From JAABQT01 sp035459025 (GTDB lineage Bacteria; Pseudomonadota; Gammaproteobacteria; Burkholderiales; SG8-39): a DNA stretch of 64,000 bases. The notes beneath the pieces were generated by a model that saw nothing but the letters and a program-made list of their open reading frames with translations, was not told where the DNA came from and made no database searches. The stretch covers positions 1-64,000 of the forward strand of contig DATHYT010000088.1 in the NCBI GenBank assembly GCA_035459025.1, written 5' to 3'. Position numbers and translations under genes: made by a program. Below, one piece after another: positions 16,215-24,912 of the stretch (its first letter is position 1; each line of letters starts with the position of its first letter).

Positions 16215-16299
16215 CTTAAATACATCTCGGCTTTTCTGGCGGGGTGAATCTTCCCGCCAGAAAAGCCGAGACCATAGAGAACCGATCGAGGCTCCGACG
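16215..16299. repeat. intergenic hairpin repeat, copy A (bidirectional terminator-like)
   Basis: A 19-bp perfect stem (16225-16243 with 16253-16271) carries the loop GTGAATCTT. It lies between the convergent ends of the oxidoreductase gene and metK. Conserved flanks (TTAAATACATCTCGG upstream, GGCTCCGACG downstream) match copy B at 49912-49998 in the same orientation, while the loop is reverse-complemented there. The runs of T and A in the stem would make it a terminator on either strand. Confidence 0.88.
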
Positions 16300-16322
16300 G
16301 CTCGCCGCCGCCGGCGCGGAGC

Positions 16323-17480
<1,158 letters not shown>

Positions 17481-17522
17481 CGCTCTCGCCGTCGCTCCGA
17501 AAAAAGGCTTGAAGGATATCAG

Positions 17523-18347
17523 ATGATGCCCCTGCTGGCGCGGCTTCCGCTACGCGTGCTGCACGCAATGGGGAGCGTCCTTGGCTGGGGCATGTACCTG
17601 CTGTCGCCTGCGTACCGCGCGCGCCTGCGCGCGAATCTCGCGCAGGCGGGATTCGCCGACGCCGCGACGCGCCGCGCGGCGATCGCGCAAGCCGGCCGCA
17701 TGGTGGCCGAGGCGCCCAAGCTCTGGCTGCGCCCGCGCGACGAGGTCATGGCGCTCGTGCGCCGCGTCGAGGGGCTGCAGGCCGCGGCGGCGGCGCGCAA
17801 GGCAGGCAAGGGCGTCGTCTTTCTCACGCCGCACTACGGCTGCTTCGAGATCACCGCGCACGTGGTGGCCGAGGTCGGCCCGCTCACCGCGCTCTACCGG
17901 CCGGCGCGAAACGAGCGCCTCGAGCGCATGATTCAGGCCGGGCGCGCGCGCGGCAACGTCACGCTCGCGGCGGCGACGCTCGGCGGCGTGCGGCAGCTGC
18001 TCGCGGCGCTGAAGCGCGGCGAAGCGGTGGGCATCCTGCCGGACCAGGTGCCGGCGGAGGGCGAGGGCGAGTGGGTCGAGTTCTTCGGCCGGCCCGCGTA
18101 CACCATGACGCTCGCGGGCAAGCTCGCGGCGCGCGCCGACGTGGCGGCGTTTCTCGTCATGGGACGGCGCCTGCCGGGCGGCGAAGGCTACGAGGTGCGC
18201 GTGACGCCGCTTGCGCCCGCGCGCGCGGGCGAGCCGCCGGCGCGGCGCGTGAACCGCGCGCTCGAGGAGGCGATCGGCGCGCACCCGGCGCAGTATCTGT
18301 GGGGATACAACCGCTACAAGCGCCCGCCGGGCGCGCCGGCGCCGTGA
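17523..18347 (+). CDS. LpxL/HtrB-family lipid A acyltransferase (first copy)
   Basis: 275 residues. An N-terminal hydrophobic segment (about 8-28) anchors it to the inner membrane. The acyltransferase motif H-X4-E is HYGCFE (about residue 104), followed by ALYRPARN and LPDQVPAEGEG, both typical of LpxL/LpxM/LpxP enzymes that add secondary acyl chains to lipid A. An in-frame extension to 17436 would run over the metK start, so the ATG at 17523, with AAGGA upstream, is preferred. It is the first of two tandem paralogues. Acyl-chain choice cannot be read from sequence. Confidence 0.88.
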   Translation: MMPLLARLPLRVLHAMGSVLGWGMYLLSPAYRARLRANLAQAGFADAATRRAAIAQAGRMVAEAPKLWLRPRDEVMALVRRVEGLQAAAAARKAGKGVVFLTPHYGCFEITAHVVAEVGPLTALYRPARNERLERMIQAGRARGNVTLAAATLGGVRQLLAALKRGEAVGILPDQVPAEGEGEWVEFFGRPAYTMTLAGKLAARADVAAFLVMGRRLPGGEGYEVRVTPLAPARAGEPPARRVNRALEEAIGAHPAQYLWGYNRYKRPPGAPAP

Positions 18348-18366
18348 GCCCCGCGGTGGCACCGGC

Positions 18367-19236
18367 ATGAGCCGGCTGGTCTTCGCCCTGATGTGGCTGA
18401 TCCACTTCCTGCCGCTCGGCGCGCAGGCGGCGTTCGGCAACGCGCTCGGCTCGCTCCTGTACTGGCTGATCCCCGAGCGCCGGCGCGTGACGCGCGTCAA
18501 CCTCGCCAGGTGCTTTCCGCACATGGACCCGGCGGCGCGCGAGCGCCTGGCGCGCGCGCACTTTCGCGCCTTCACGCGCAGCTTCGTGGAGCACGGGCTG
18601 CTGTGGTGGGCGCCGCGCGAGCGCATCCGGCGCCTGATCCGGCTCGAGGGCCTGGAGCAGCTGAAGGCGCTCGGCGACACGCCGGCGATCCTGTTCGTGC
18701 CGCACTTCGTCGGGCTGGACGCGGGCGGCACGCGCGTGACCAGCGAGGTGGACATCGTCGCCATGTTTGCGCGGCAGAAGGATCCGCTGTTCACGCGGCT
18801 CCTGCGGCACGGGCGCACGAGGTTCGGCAACCAGCGCATGGTGTCGCGCCAGGAGGGCGTGCGCGCCGCGATCCAGGCGATGCGCCGCGAGAAGCGCCCG
18901 TTCTACTACCTGCCCGACCTCGACCACGGGCCGCGCAACGCCATCTTCGTGCCGTTCTTCGGCGTGCCCGCGGCCACCGTCCCGGGCCTGTCGCGCATCG
19001 CGAAGCTCGCGGGCGCAAAGGTGCTGCCCTGCGTGACGCGCATGCTGCCCGGCGGGCAGGGCTACGTGGCGCGCATCGAGGCGCCCTGGCAGGATTTCCC
19101 CACCGACGACGTCGAGGCCGACACGCGGCGCATGAACGCGTACATCGAGCGCGTCGCGCTCGAGATGCCCGAGCAGTACCTGTGGATGCACAAGCGCTTC
19201 AAGACGCGCCCGCCGGGCGAGGCGCGCTTGTACTGA
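18367..19236 (+). CDS. LpxL/HtrB-family lipid A acyltransferase (second copy)
   Basis: 289 residues and a paralogue of the preceding gene, 19 nt downstream. N-terminal membrane segment (about 5-30); catalytic H-X4-D motif in VPHFVGLDAGG (about 117); AMFARQKDP and YLPDLDHGPRNAIFVPFFG follow, the latter in the place of the LpxL substrate-pocket block. The C-terminus PEQYLWMHKRFKTRP is the strong family signature. The two enzymes probably add different secondary acyl chains. Downstream genes suggest that the lipid A backbone itself is modified. Confidence 0.9.
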   Translation: MSRLVFALMWLIHFLPLGAQAAFGNALGSLLYWLIPERRRVTRVNLARCFPHMDPAARERLARAHFRAFTRSFVEHGLLWWAPRERIRRLIRLEGLEQLKALGDTPAILFVPHFVGLDAGGTRVTSEVDIVAMFARQKDPLFTRLLRHGRTRFGNQRMVSRQEGVRAAIQAMRREKRPFYYLPDLDHGPRNAIFVPFFGVPAATVPGLSRIAKLAGAKVLPCVTRMLPGGQGYVARIEAPWQDFPTDDVEADTRRMNAYIERVALEMPEQYLWMHKRFKTRPPGEARLY

Positions 19237-19237
19237 C

Positions 19238-19243
19238 TAGAAT
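19238..19243 (+). promoter_or_regulatory. start-proximal -10 box
   Basis: TAGAAT 6 nt before the GTG at 19250, just after the acyltransferase stop codon. It would give the dehydrogenase/aminotransferase genes their own leaderless transcript. Confidence 0.45.
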
Positions 19244-19249
19244 GCGCCT

Positions 19250-20206
19250 GTGACGAAGAAAACTTTGCGCGCGGCGGTGGTGGGCGTGGGCTACCTCGGC
19301 CAGTTCCACGCCGAGAAGCTCGCCGCCGCGCCCGGCGTCGAGCTCGCCGCAGTCGTCGACGCCGACCCCGCGCGCGCGAAGAACATCGCCGCGAAGCACG
19401 GCTGCCGCGCGCTCACCGATCCGGGCGCGCTCGCCGGCGAGGTCGACCTCGTGTCGATCGCCGTGCCGACCGAGCATCACCACGCGGCGGCGCTGCCGTT
19501 CCTGGAAGCGGGCGTGCACGTGCTGGTGGAAAAGCCGATCGCCACCACGCTCGCCGAGGCCGATGCGCTGATCGCCGCGGCAAAGAAATCGCGCGCGCTG
19601 CTCGCGGTGGGGCACCTGCAGCGCTTCAACCCGGCGTTCCGCGCGCTCGCGGCGGCGTTCGCCAAGCCGCTGTTCATCGACTGCGAGCGGCTCTCGGGCT
19701 TCAAGCAGCGCGGCATCGACGTCGACGTGGTGCTCGACCTGATGATCCACGACCTCGACCTCGCGCTCTCGCTCGCCGGCAGCGAGGTGGCGCAGGTCTC
19801 GGCCTGCGGCTTCCAGGTGCTCACCGACTCGATCGACATCGCCAACGTGAGGATCGAGTTCGCCGACGGCTGCGTCGCCAACCTCTCGGCGAGCCGGGTG
19901 AGCCAGCAGCCGGTGAGGAAGCTGCGCGTGTTCCAGCACGACCGCTACGCTTCGGCCGACCTGCAGGCGGGCAAGCTGCGTATCGCGCGCCGCGACGCCA
20001 AGCAGGGCGGCATCGTCGAGGACGCGTCGGCCTACGACGACCGCGACGAGCTGCGCGCCGAGATCGCGAACTTCGTCGACGCCGTGCGCGGCGGCCGGCC
20101 GCCGCTGGTTGCCGGCGAGGACGGGCGCCGCGCGCTCGCGCTGGCGCTGGAAGTCGGGCGCCTGGTGCGCGTGCGGCTCGAGCGCTTCCGGGCGGTGCGG
20201 GCATGA
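19250..20206 (+). CDS. Gfo/Idh/MocA NAD(P)-dependent sugar dehydrogenase (GnnA-like candidate)
   Basis: 318 residues from a GTG start. N-terminal Rossmann fold (VVGVGYLGQFHAEKL, 9-23), the family EKPIATT motif near 95 with its Lys, GHLQRFNPAFR, and an IHDLDLALSL substrate-side motif. Gfo/Idh enzymes oxidise or reduce nucleotide-sugar hydroxyls. Next to a DegT aminotransferase and two lipid A acyltransferases, the best match is GnnA, which oxidises the 3-OH of UDP-GlcNAc before GnnB transaminates it, giving amide-linked lipid A. A WbpB/WlbA-type O-antigen role is the alternative. Overlaps the next gene by 4 nt (ATGA). Confidence 0.8.
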   Translation: MTKKTLRAAVVGVGYLGQFHAEKLAAAPGVELAAVVDADPARAKNIAAKHGCRALTDPGALAGEVDLVSIAVPTEHHHAAALPFLEAGVHVLVEKPIATTLAEADALIAAAKKSRALLAVGHLQRFNPAFRALAAAFAKPLFIDCERLSGFKQRGIDVDVVLDLMIHDLDLALSLAGSEVAQVSACGFQVLTDSIDIANVRIEFADGCVANLSASRVSQQPVRKLRVFQHDRYASADLQAGKLRIARRDAKQGGIVEDASAYDDRDELRAEIANFVDAVRGGRPPLVAGEDGRRALALALEVGRLVRVRLERFRAVRA

Positions 20207-21297
20207 AGGTCCCGATCCTCGACCTGGCGGCCGAGCAGGCCGAGATCGGCGCCGGGATCGCCGCGGCGATGCAGCGCGTGCTCGCCTCGGGCCACTTCAT
20301 CCTCGGCCCCGAGGGCGCGGCGCTGGAAAAGGAGATCGCCGCGCTGGTGGGCGTGCCGCACGCGGTGGCGTGCAACTCCGGCACCGACGCGCTGCACCTC
20401 GCGCTGCGCGCCGCGGGCATCGGCCCGGGCGACGAGGTGGTGACGCCGGCCTTCACTTTCATCGCGACGGCGGAAGCCATCGCCTACGTCGGCGCGACGC
20501 CCGTGTTCGCCGACATCGACCCCGCGACCTTCAACCTCACCGCCGCGACGCTCGAGCGCGCCCTCACGCCGGGCACGCGCGCGGTGATCGTGGTGCACCT
20601 CTTTGGCCAGTGCGCGGAGATGCCGGCGATCGCCGAGCTGTGCGCAAAGCGCGGCATCACGCTGGTGGAAGACGCCGCGCAGGCGATCGGCGCGGATTAC
20701 GCGGGCACGCAGGCGGGCGCCTGGGGCGAGTTCGGCTGCTTCTCGTTCTACCCGACGAAGAACCTCGGCGCCTACGGCGATGCGGGCCTGGTCACCGCGC
20801 GCGAAGCGCGCCACGACGCGCGCCTCAGGATGCTGCGGCACCACGGCAGCCGCCAGACCTACCTGCACGAAGAGATCGGCTACAACAGCCGCCTCGACGA
20901 GCTGCAGGCCGCGGTACTGCGCGTGAAGCTCCCGCACCTGGCGCGCTTTACCGCGCGGCGCCAGCAGCACGCCGCGCGCTACCGCGAGCTCCTCGCCGGC
21001 GCGAACCTGCAGCTGCCCGCCGTGCACGGGCGCGGCGCGCACGTCTACCACCAGTTCACCGTGCGCGTGGGCAACCGCGACGCGGTGAGAAAGGCGCTCA
21101 CCGAGGCGGGCGTGGCGAGCGGCGTCTATTACCCGATCCCGCTGCACCGCCAGCCGGTGTACCGCAAGCAATTCGGCGGCCTCTCGCTGCCCGCGTCCGA
21201 GGCCGCGGCGCTGGAAGCGCTCTCGCTCCCGATCTATCCCCAGCTCGCGGACGAGCAGATCCGGCACGTGTGCGCGACGCTCGCGGCTTGCCTCTGA
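20203..21297 (+). CDS. DegT/DnrJ/EryC1/StrS PLP aminotransferase (GnnB-like candidate)
   Basis: 364 residues. Residues include NSGTDALHLALRA (PLP phosphate site, about 60), VEDAAQAIGA (PLP-pyridine Asp, about 160) and SFYPTKNLGAYGDAG with the Schiff-base Lys near 185. The C-terminal VYYPIPLHRQPVY is typical of sugar aminotransferases. It would aminate the 3-keto nucleotide sugar made by the dehydrogenase, with which it overlaps by 4 nt. The pair separates the lpxL genes from dapF, which in many betaproteobacteria are adjacent, so it looks inserted into a conserved neighbourhood. Substrate is inferred. Confidence 0.83.
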   Translation: MKVPILDLAAEQAEIGAGIAAAMQRVLASGHFILGPEGAALEKEIAALVGVPHAVACNSGTDALHLALRAAGIGPGDEVVTPAFTFIATAEAIAYVGATPVFADIDPATFNLTAATLERALTPGTRAVIVVHLFGQCAEMPAIAELCAKRGITLVEDAAQAIGADYAGTQAGAWGEFGCFSFYPTKNLGAYGDAGLVTAREARHDARLRMLRHHGSRQTYLHEEIGYNSRLDELQAAVLRVKLPHLARFTARRQQHAARYRELLAGANLQLPAVHGRGAHVYHQFTVRVGNRDAVRKALTEAGVASGVYYPIPLHRQPVYRKQFGGLSLPASEAAALEALSLPIYPQLADEQIRHVCATLAACL

Positions 21298-22091
21298 TCG
21301 CGTTCACCAAGATGCAGGGCGCGGGCAACGACTTCGTCGTGGTGGACGCCACGCGCGCGCCGTTCACGCTCGGCCGCGAGCAGGTGCGGCGCCTGGCCGA
21401 CCGGCACCTCGGCGTGGGCTGCGACCAGGTGCTGGTCGTGGAACAAGCGCGCGACCCCGCGAATGACTTCGGCTACCGCATCTTCAACGCCGACGGCGGC
21501 GAGGTCGAGCAATGCGGCAACGGCGCGCGCTGCTTCGTGAAGTTCGTGCACGCGAAGGGCCTGACGAAGAAGAAGGCGATCCGCGTGGAGACGCCTGCCG
21601 GGGTCATCGTGCCGCGGCTGGAAGCCGACGGCGAGGTGAGCGTCGACATGGGCGCGCCGGCGCGCGAGTCGCCGCTGGTGCAGCCGCTGGAAGTGGGCGG
21701 CGCGCGCGTCGAGCTCGCCCTGCTGTCGATCGGCAACCCGCACGCGGTGCAGCTCGTCGCCGACGCCGACGCGGCGCCGGTGGCGACGCAAGGCCCGCTC
21801 ATCGAGCACCACGCGCGCTTTCCCGGGCGCGTGAACGCGGGCTACATGCAGGTCGTGGACCGGCACACGCTGAAGCTGCGCGTCTGGGAGCGCGGCGCGG
21901 GCGAGACGCTGTCTTGCGGCACCGGCGCCTGCGCCGCGGCGGTGGCGGGCATCGCGCGCGGCCTCGTCGACTCGCCGGTGCGCGTCCAGACGCGCGGCGG
22001 AGCGTTGACCATCGCTTGGGCGGGCGGCGACAATCGGGTCTCCATGAAGGGCCCCGCGCAGGCGGTGTTCGAAGGATCGATCGAGCTCTAG
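21294..22091 (+). CDS. dapF: diaminopimelate epimerase
   Basis: 265 residues from a CTG at 21294 that overlaps the upstream stop as CTGA, or 267 from TTG at 21288; the first ATG (21312) would cut into the conserved FTKMQGAGNDFVVVD start. The enzyme interconverts L,L- and meso-diaminopimelate for lysine and peptidoglycan. Both catalytic Cys motifs are present: ADGGEVEQCGNGARC near 70 and ETLSCGTGACAAAV near 205. Length fits the family (about 275). Followed after 21 nt by the DUF484 gene, the usual neighbour. Confidence 0.95.
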   Translation: MIAFTKMQGAGNDFVVVDATRAPFTLGREQVRRLADRHLGVGCDQVLVVEQARDPANDFGYRIFNADGGEVEQCGNGARCFVKFVHAKGLTKKKAIRVETPAGVIVPRLEADGEVSVDMGAPARESPLVQPLEVGGARVELALLSIGNPHAVQLVADADAAPVATQGPLIEHHARFPGRVNAGYMQVVDRHTLKLRVWERGAGETLSCGTGACAAAVAGIARGLVDSPVRVQTRGGALTIAWAGGDNRVSMKGPAQAVFEGSIEL

Positions 22092-22112
22092 GACGACAAG
22101 GCGACCCGCCTC

Positions 22113-22757
22113 ATGACCGCAGAAGAAGTCGCGCAGTTTTTCCGCACCCACCCGCAGTTCTTCGACCAGCACCCGGAGCTGCTGGAGTCGATCTACGTGC
22201 CGCATCCGTACGGCGGGCGCGCCATCCCGCTCTCGGAGCGCCAGATCCTGTCGCTGCGCGACAAGGTGAAGCTGCTGGAAGCCAAGCTCGGCGAGCTGCT
22301 GAAGTTCGGCGAGGACAACGACGCCATCAGCGAAAAGGTGCATCGCCTCGCCGCGGGCCTGCTCGGCGCGCGCGATTTCGCCGCCGCCTCGCAGGCGCTG
22401 CAGTTCCACCTGCGCGAGGATTTCGCCGTGCCGCACGTGGCGCTGCGCATCTGGGGCCGCGTGCTGCCGGTGGGCGTGCCCGAGGCCGCGCCGGTGGACG
22501 ACGAGATGCGCGTGCGCGTCGAGGCGATGGGGGCGCCCCTGTGCGGCCCGGCGGCCGGGAGCCCGTTCCTCGCCTGGTTCGGCGACGCCGCCGAGCACGT
22601 GCGCTCGCTCGCGCTGGTGCCGCTCGGGCAGACCAAGGCCGTGGGGCTGCTCGCGCTCGGCAGCGAGGACGCGCAGCGCTTCTACGCCGAGATGGGCACG
22701 CTCTACCTGCGCCGCATCGGCGAGCTCACCGCGGCCGCGCTCGCCGCGCGGGCCTAG
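22113..22757 (+). CDS. DUF484 family protein
   Basis: A 214-residue cytoplasmic protein that is almost always encoded between dapF and xerC. The N-terminal signature VAQFFRTHPQFFDQHPELL (6-24) is followed by IPLSERQ and a heptad-like helix (about 45-75), then a GAF-like domain ending LGSEDAQRFYAEMGTLYLRRIGEL. Function is not established; the conserved link with xerC suggests a role around recombination or cell division. Its TAG stop is in the same frame as the downstream xerC, which has no ordinary start codon. Confidence 0.9.
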   Translation: MTAEEVAQFFRTHPQFFDQHPELLESIYVPHPYGGRAIPLSERQILSLRDKVKLLEAKLGELLKFGEDNDAISEKVHRLAAGLLGARDFAAASQALQFHLREDFAVPHVALRIWGRVLPVGVPEAAPVDDEMRVRVEAMGAPLCGPAAGSPFLAWFGDAAEHVRSLALVPLGQTKAVGLLALGSEDAQRFYAEMGTLYLRRIGELTAAALAARA

Positions 22758-22766
22758 GACGCCGCC

Positions 22767-23663
22767 ACGCACCCGGACGCGTTCCTCGTCCGCGACTACC
22801 TCGGCGCGCTCGAGCACCAGCGGCGCCTGGCGCGGCGCAGCCTCGAGATCTACCGCCACAACCTGGACACGCTGCTCGCGCTCGCCGGCACGGCGCGCCT
22901 CGACAGCCTCGACCCGGCGCAGGTGCGCCGCCTGGTCGCGCAGCTGCACGCGCGCGGTCTTTCGCCCCGGTCGCTCGCGAGCCTGCTCTCGGCGTGGCGC
23001 GGGCTGTATCGCTGGCTCGTGCGCCACAAGGGCTACCGCGCCAACCCGGTCGACGGCGTGCGCGCGCCCAAGCCCGGCCGGCGCCTGCCGAAGGCGCTCT
23101 CGGTCGAGCAGGTGCAGCGCCTGCTCGAGGCGGGCGCGGACGCGACGCCCGCGGCGGCGCGCGACCGCGCCATGTTCGAGCTGCTGTACTCCTCGGGCCT
23201 GCGCCTCGCGGAGCTCGTCGCGCTCGACATCGGCGACGGGCGGCTCGACCTGCGCGAGGGCGAAGTCACGGTCACCGGCAAGGGCGCGAAGACCCGCACG
23301 GTGCCGGTGGGCGCGCGCGCGAGGCAGGCGCTCGAGGCCTGGATCGGCGTGCGCGCGCAGCTCGCCGCGCCGGGCGAGAAGGCGCTCTTCGTCGGCGCGC
23401 GCGGCCGTCGCATCGCCCCCGGCATGGTCGAGCGCGAGCTGCGCAAGCTCGCCGCGCGCCAGGGCGTGCCGGGAAGGCTGCACCCGCACATGCTGCGGCA
23501 CTCCTTCGCCTCGCACGTGCTGCAGTCCTCGCAGGACCTGCGCGCGGTGCAGGAGCTTCTCGGGCACGCGAGCATCGCCACCACGCAGGTCTACACGCAC
23601 CTCGACTACCAGGCGCTCGCGCGCGTCTACGACGCCGCGCACCCGCGGGCGAAGAAGAAATGA
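22767..23663 (+). CDS. xerC: tyrosine recombinase XerC (no canonical start codon)
   Basis: Site-specific recombinase that, with XerD, resolves chromosome dimers at dif. Catalytic residues are all present: Arg in SSGLRLAEL, Lys in GKGAKTR, HMLRH, LGHAS and the Tyr in TTQVYTHLD. Homology to the N-terminal SAM-like domain (FLVRDYLGALEHQRRLARRSLEIYRHN) runs back to just after the DUF484 TAG, yet no ATG, GTG or TTG occurs in frame before 22923, where half that domain would be lost. An ACG at 22767 would give 298 residues, the usual XerC length, and could be a mutated or mis-sequenced ATG or a rare start. Confidence 0.88.
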   Translation, partial: THPDAFLVRDYLGALEHQRRLARRSLEIYRHNLDTLLALAGTARLDSLDPAQVRRLVAQLHARGLSPRSLASLLSAWRGLYRWLVRHKGYRANPVDGVRAPKPGRRLPKALSVEQVQRLLEAGADATPAAARDRAMFELLYSSGLRLAELVALDIGDGRLDLREGEVTVTGKGAKTRTVPVGARARQALEAWIGVRAQLAAPGEKALFVGARGRRIAPGMVERELRKLAARQGVPGRLHPHMLRHSFASHVLQSSQDLRAVQELLGHASIATTQVYTHLDYQALARVYDAAHPRAKKK

Positions 23664-24850
23664 AGCACGCGCTCGTCCTGAAGAAGGGCCGCGAGAAATC
23701 GCTCAAGCGCCGCCATCCGTGGATCTTCTCCGGCGCCATCGACCACGCCGCCGGCAAGCCCGCCGCGGGCGATACGGTAGAGGTGAGGAGCGCCGAGGGC
23801 GCGGTGCTTGCGCTCGCCGCGTACAGCCCCGAGTCGCAGATCCGCGCGCGCGTGTGGAGCTTCGACGCGAACGCCGCCATCGACGCGCAGTTCTTCAAGG
23901 CGCGCGTAGGCGAGGCGCTCGCGCGCCGCGCCGGGCTTGCCGCGGCGAAGCACACCAACGCGCTGCGGCTCGTCCACGGCGAGTCCGACGGCCTGCCCGG
24001 CGTGATCGTGGACCGCTACGACGACGTGCTGGTGGCGCAGTTCCTGTCGGCGGGCGCCGAGCGCTGGCGCGAGGCGCTGTTCGATGCGCTCGCCGAGGCC
24101 ACCGCCTGCGAGGCGATATTCGAGCGCTCGGACGCCGAGGTGCGAAAGCTCGAGGGCCTCGCGCCGCGCGTGGGCTTCACGCGGGGCAACCACGAAGCGC
24201 GCCGCTGCCCGATCATCGAGTACGGGCTGAATTTCCGCGTCGACGTGGAACAAGGGCAGAAGACCGGGTTCTTTCTCGACCAGCGCGAGAACCGTCAGCG
24301 GGTGCGCGCGCTCGCCGCGGGGCGCGAGGTGCTGGATGGCTTTTCCTACACGGGCGGCTTCGCCATCGCCGCGCTCGCCGGCGGCGCGCGCCGCGTGCTC
24401 GCGGTGGAGAGCTCGGCGCCGGCACTGGAGGTGGCGCGCGACAATCTCGCCGCCAACGCGCTCGATGCATCGAAGGTCGAGTTCGTGAAAGCGGACGTGT
24501 TCGCGCACCTGCGCCTCTTGCGCGACCAGGGGGCGAGGTTCGGCCTGGTGGTCCTCGACCCGCCCAAGTTCGCGCCCACCGCGGCGCAGGCGCGAAACGC
24601 CGCGCGCGCCTACAAGGACGTGAACCTGCTTGCCTTCAAGCTGCTCGCGCCCGGGGGACTGCTCGCCACCTTCTCCTGCTCGGGCGGCGTGCCGGCGGAG
24701 CTCTTCCAGTCGATCGTCGCCGGCGCCGCGCTCGACGCGGGCGCCGAGGCGCAGATCATCGAGCGCTTCCACGCGGCGGCCGACCACCCCGTGGCCCTCG
24801 AATTCCCCGAGGGCGACTACCTGAAGGGTCTCCTGCTGCTGAAGAAATAG
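23660..24850 (+). CDS. rlmI: 23S rRNA (cytosine-C5) methyltransferase RlmI family
   Basis: 396 residues. An N-terminal PUA domain (1-75; LKKGREKSLKRRHPWIFSGAI) is followed by a RlmI-type linker domain and a Rossmann methyltransferase: VLDGFSYTGGFAIAAL (motif I, near 225), VESS, and VVLDPPKFAPT (motif IV, near 300) followed by FSCSGG with the catalytic-type Cys. RlmI methylates C1962 of 23S rRNA. It overlaps xerC by 4 nt (ATGA). Its TAG stop lies in the left arm of a palindromic repeat. Assignment as RlmI rather than another COG1092 member rests on architecture. Confidence 0.88.
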   Translation: MKHALVLKKGREKSLKRRHPWIFSGAIDHAAGKPAAGDTVEVRSAEGAVLALAAYSPESQIRARVWSFDANAAIDAQFFKARVGEALARRAGLAAAKHTNALRLVHGESDGLPGVIVDRYDDVLVAQFLSAGAERWREALFDALAEATACEAIFERSDAEVRKLEGLAPRVGFTRGNHEARRCPIIEYGLNFRVDVEQGQKTGFFLDQRENRQRVRALAAGREVLDGFSYTGGFAIAALAGGARRVLAVESSAPALEVARDNLAANALDASKVEFVKADVFAHLRLLRDQGARFGLVVLDPPKFAPTAAQARNAARAYKDVNLLAFKLLAPGGLLATFSCSGGVPAELFQSIVAGAALDAGAEAQIIERFHAAADHPVALEFPEGDYLKGLLLLKK

Positions 24851-24902
24851 GGACAGACCTCATTTTTTCGCTCTGCGAAATAATGAGGTCTGTCCCCATT
24901 TA
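24845..24902. repeat. GGGGACAGACC palindrome, copy 2
   Basis: Left arm AAATAGGGACAGACCTCATT (24845-24864) pairs with AATGAGGTCTGTCCCCATTT (24882-24901), with one mismatch. An inner stem TTTCGC-TCT-GCGAAA closes the hairpin. As in copy 1 (5421-5490), the left arm holds the stop codon of the upstream gene (TAG of rlmI), and the right arm runs into the -10 hexamer (TATACT) of the downstream gene. Confidence 0.9.
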
Positions 24903-24906
24903 TACT
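24901..24906 (+). promoter_or_regulatory. start-proximal -10 box
   Basis: TATACT 6 nt before the ATG at 24913, beginning within the right arm of the palindrome. No Shine-Dalgarno sequence. Confidence 0.5.
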
Positions 24907-24912
24907 TAGGCC

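Noticed and set aside
17481..17522. SAM or SAH riboswitch before metK
   Set aside because: Only 42 nt separate metK from the divergent lpxL-type gene, and no conserved riboswitch core is visible.
22755..22757. In-frame TAG read as pyrrolysine or programmed readthrough
   Set aside because: No context for recoding is visible. Homologous genes are separate proteins, so a lost start codon is simpler. Kept only as an alternative.
22923..23663. xerC starting at GTG 22923
   Set aside because: This would remove about 50 residues of the conserved core-binding domain, whose homology continues upstream to the DUF484 stop.
22767..23663. Integrase of a mobile element
   Set aside because: The gene is XerC in its conserved dapF-DUF484-xerC setting, with no attachment-site repeats or cargo nearby.
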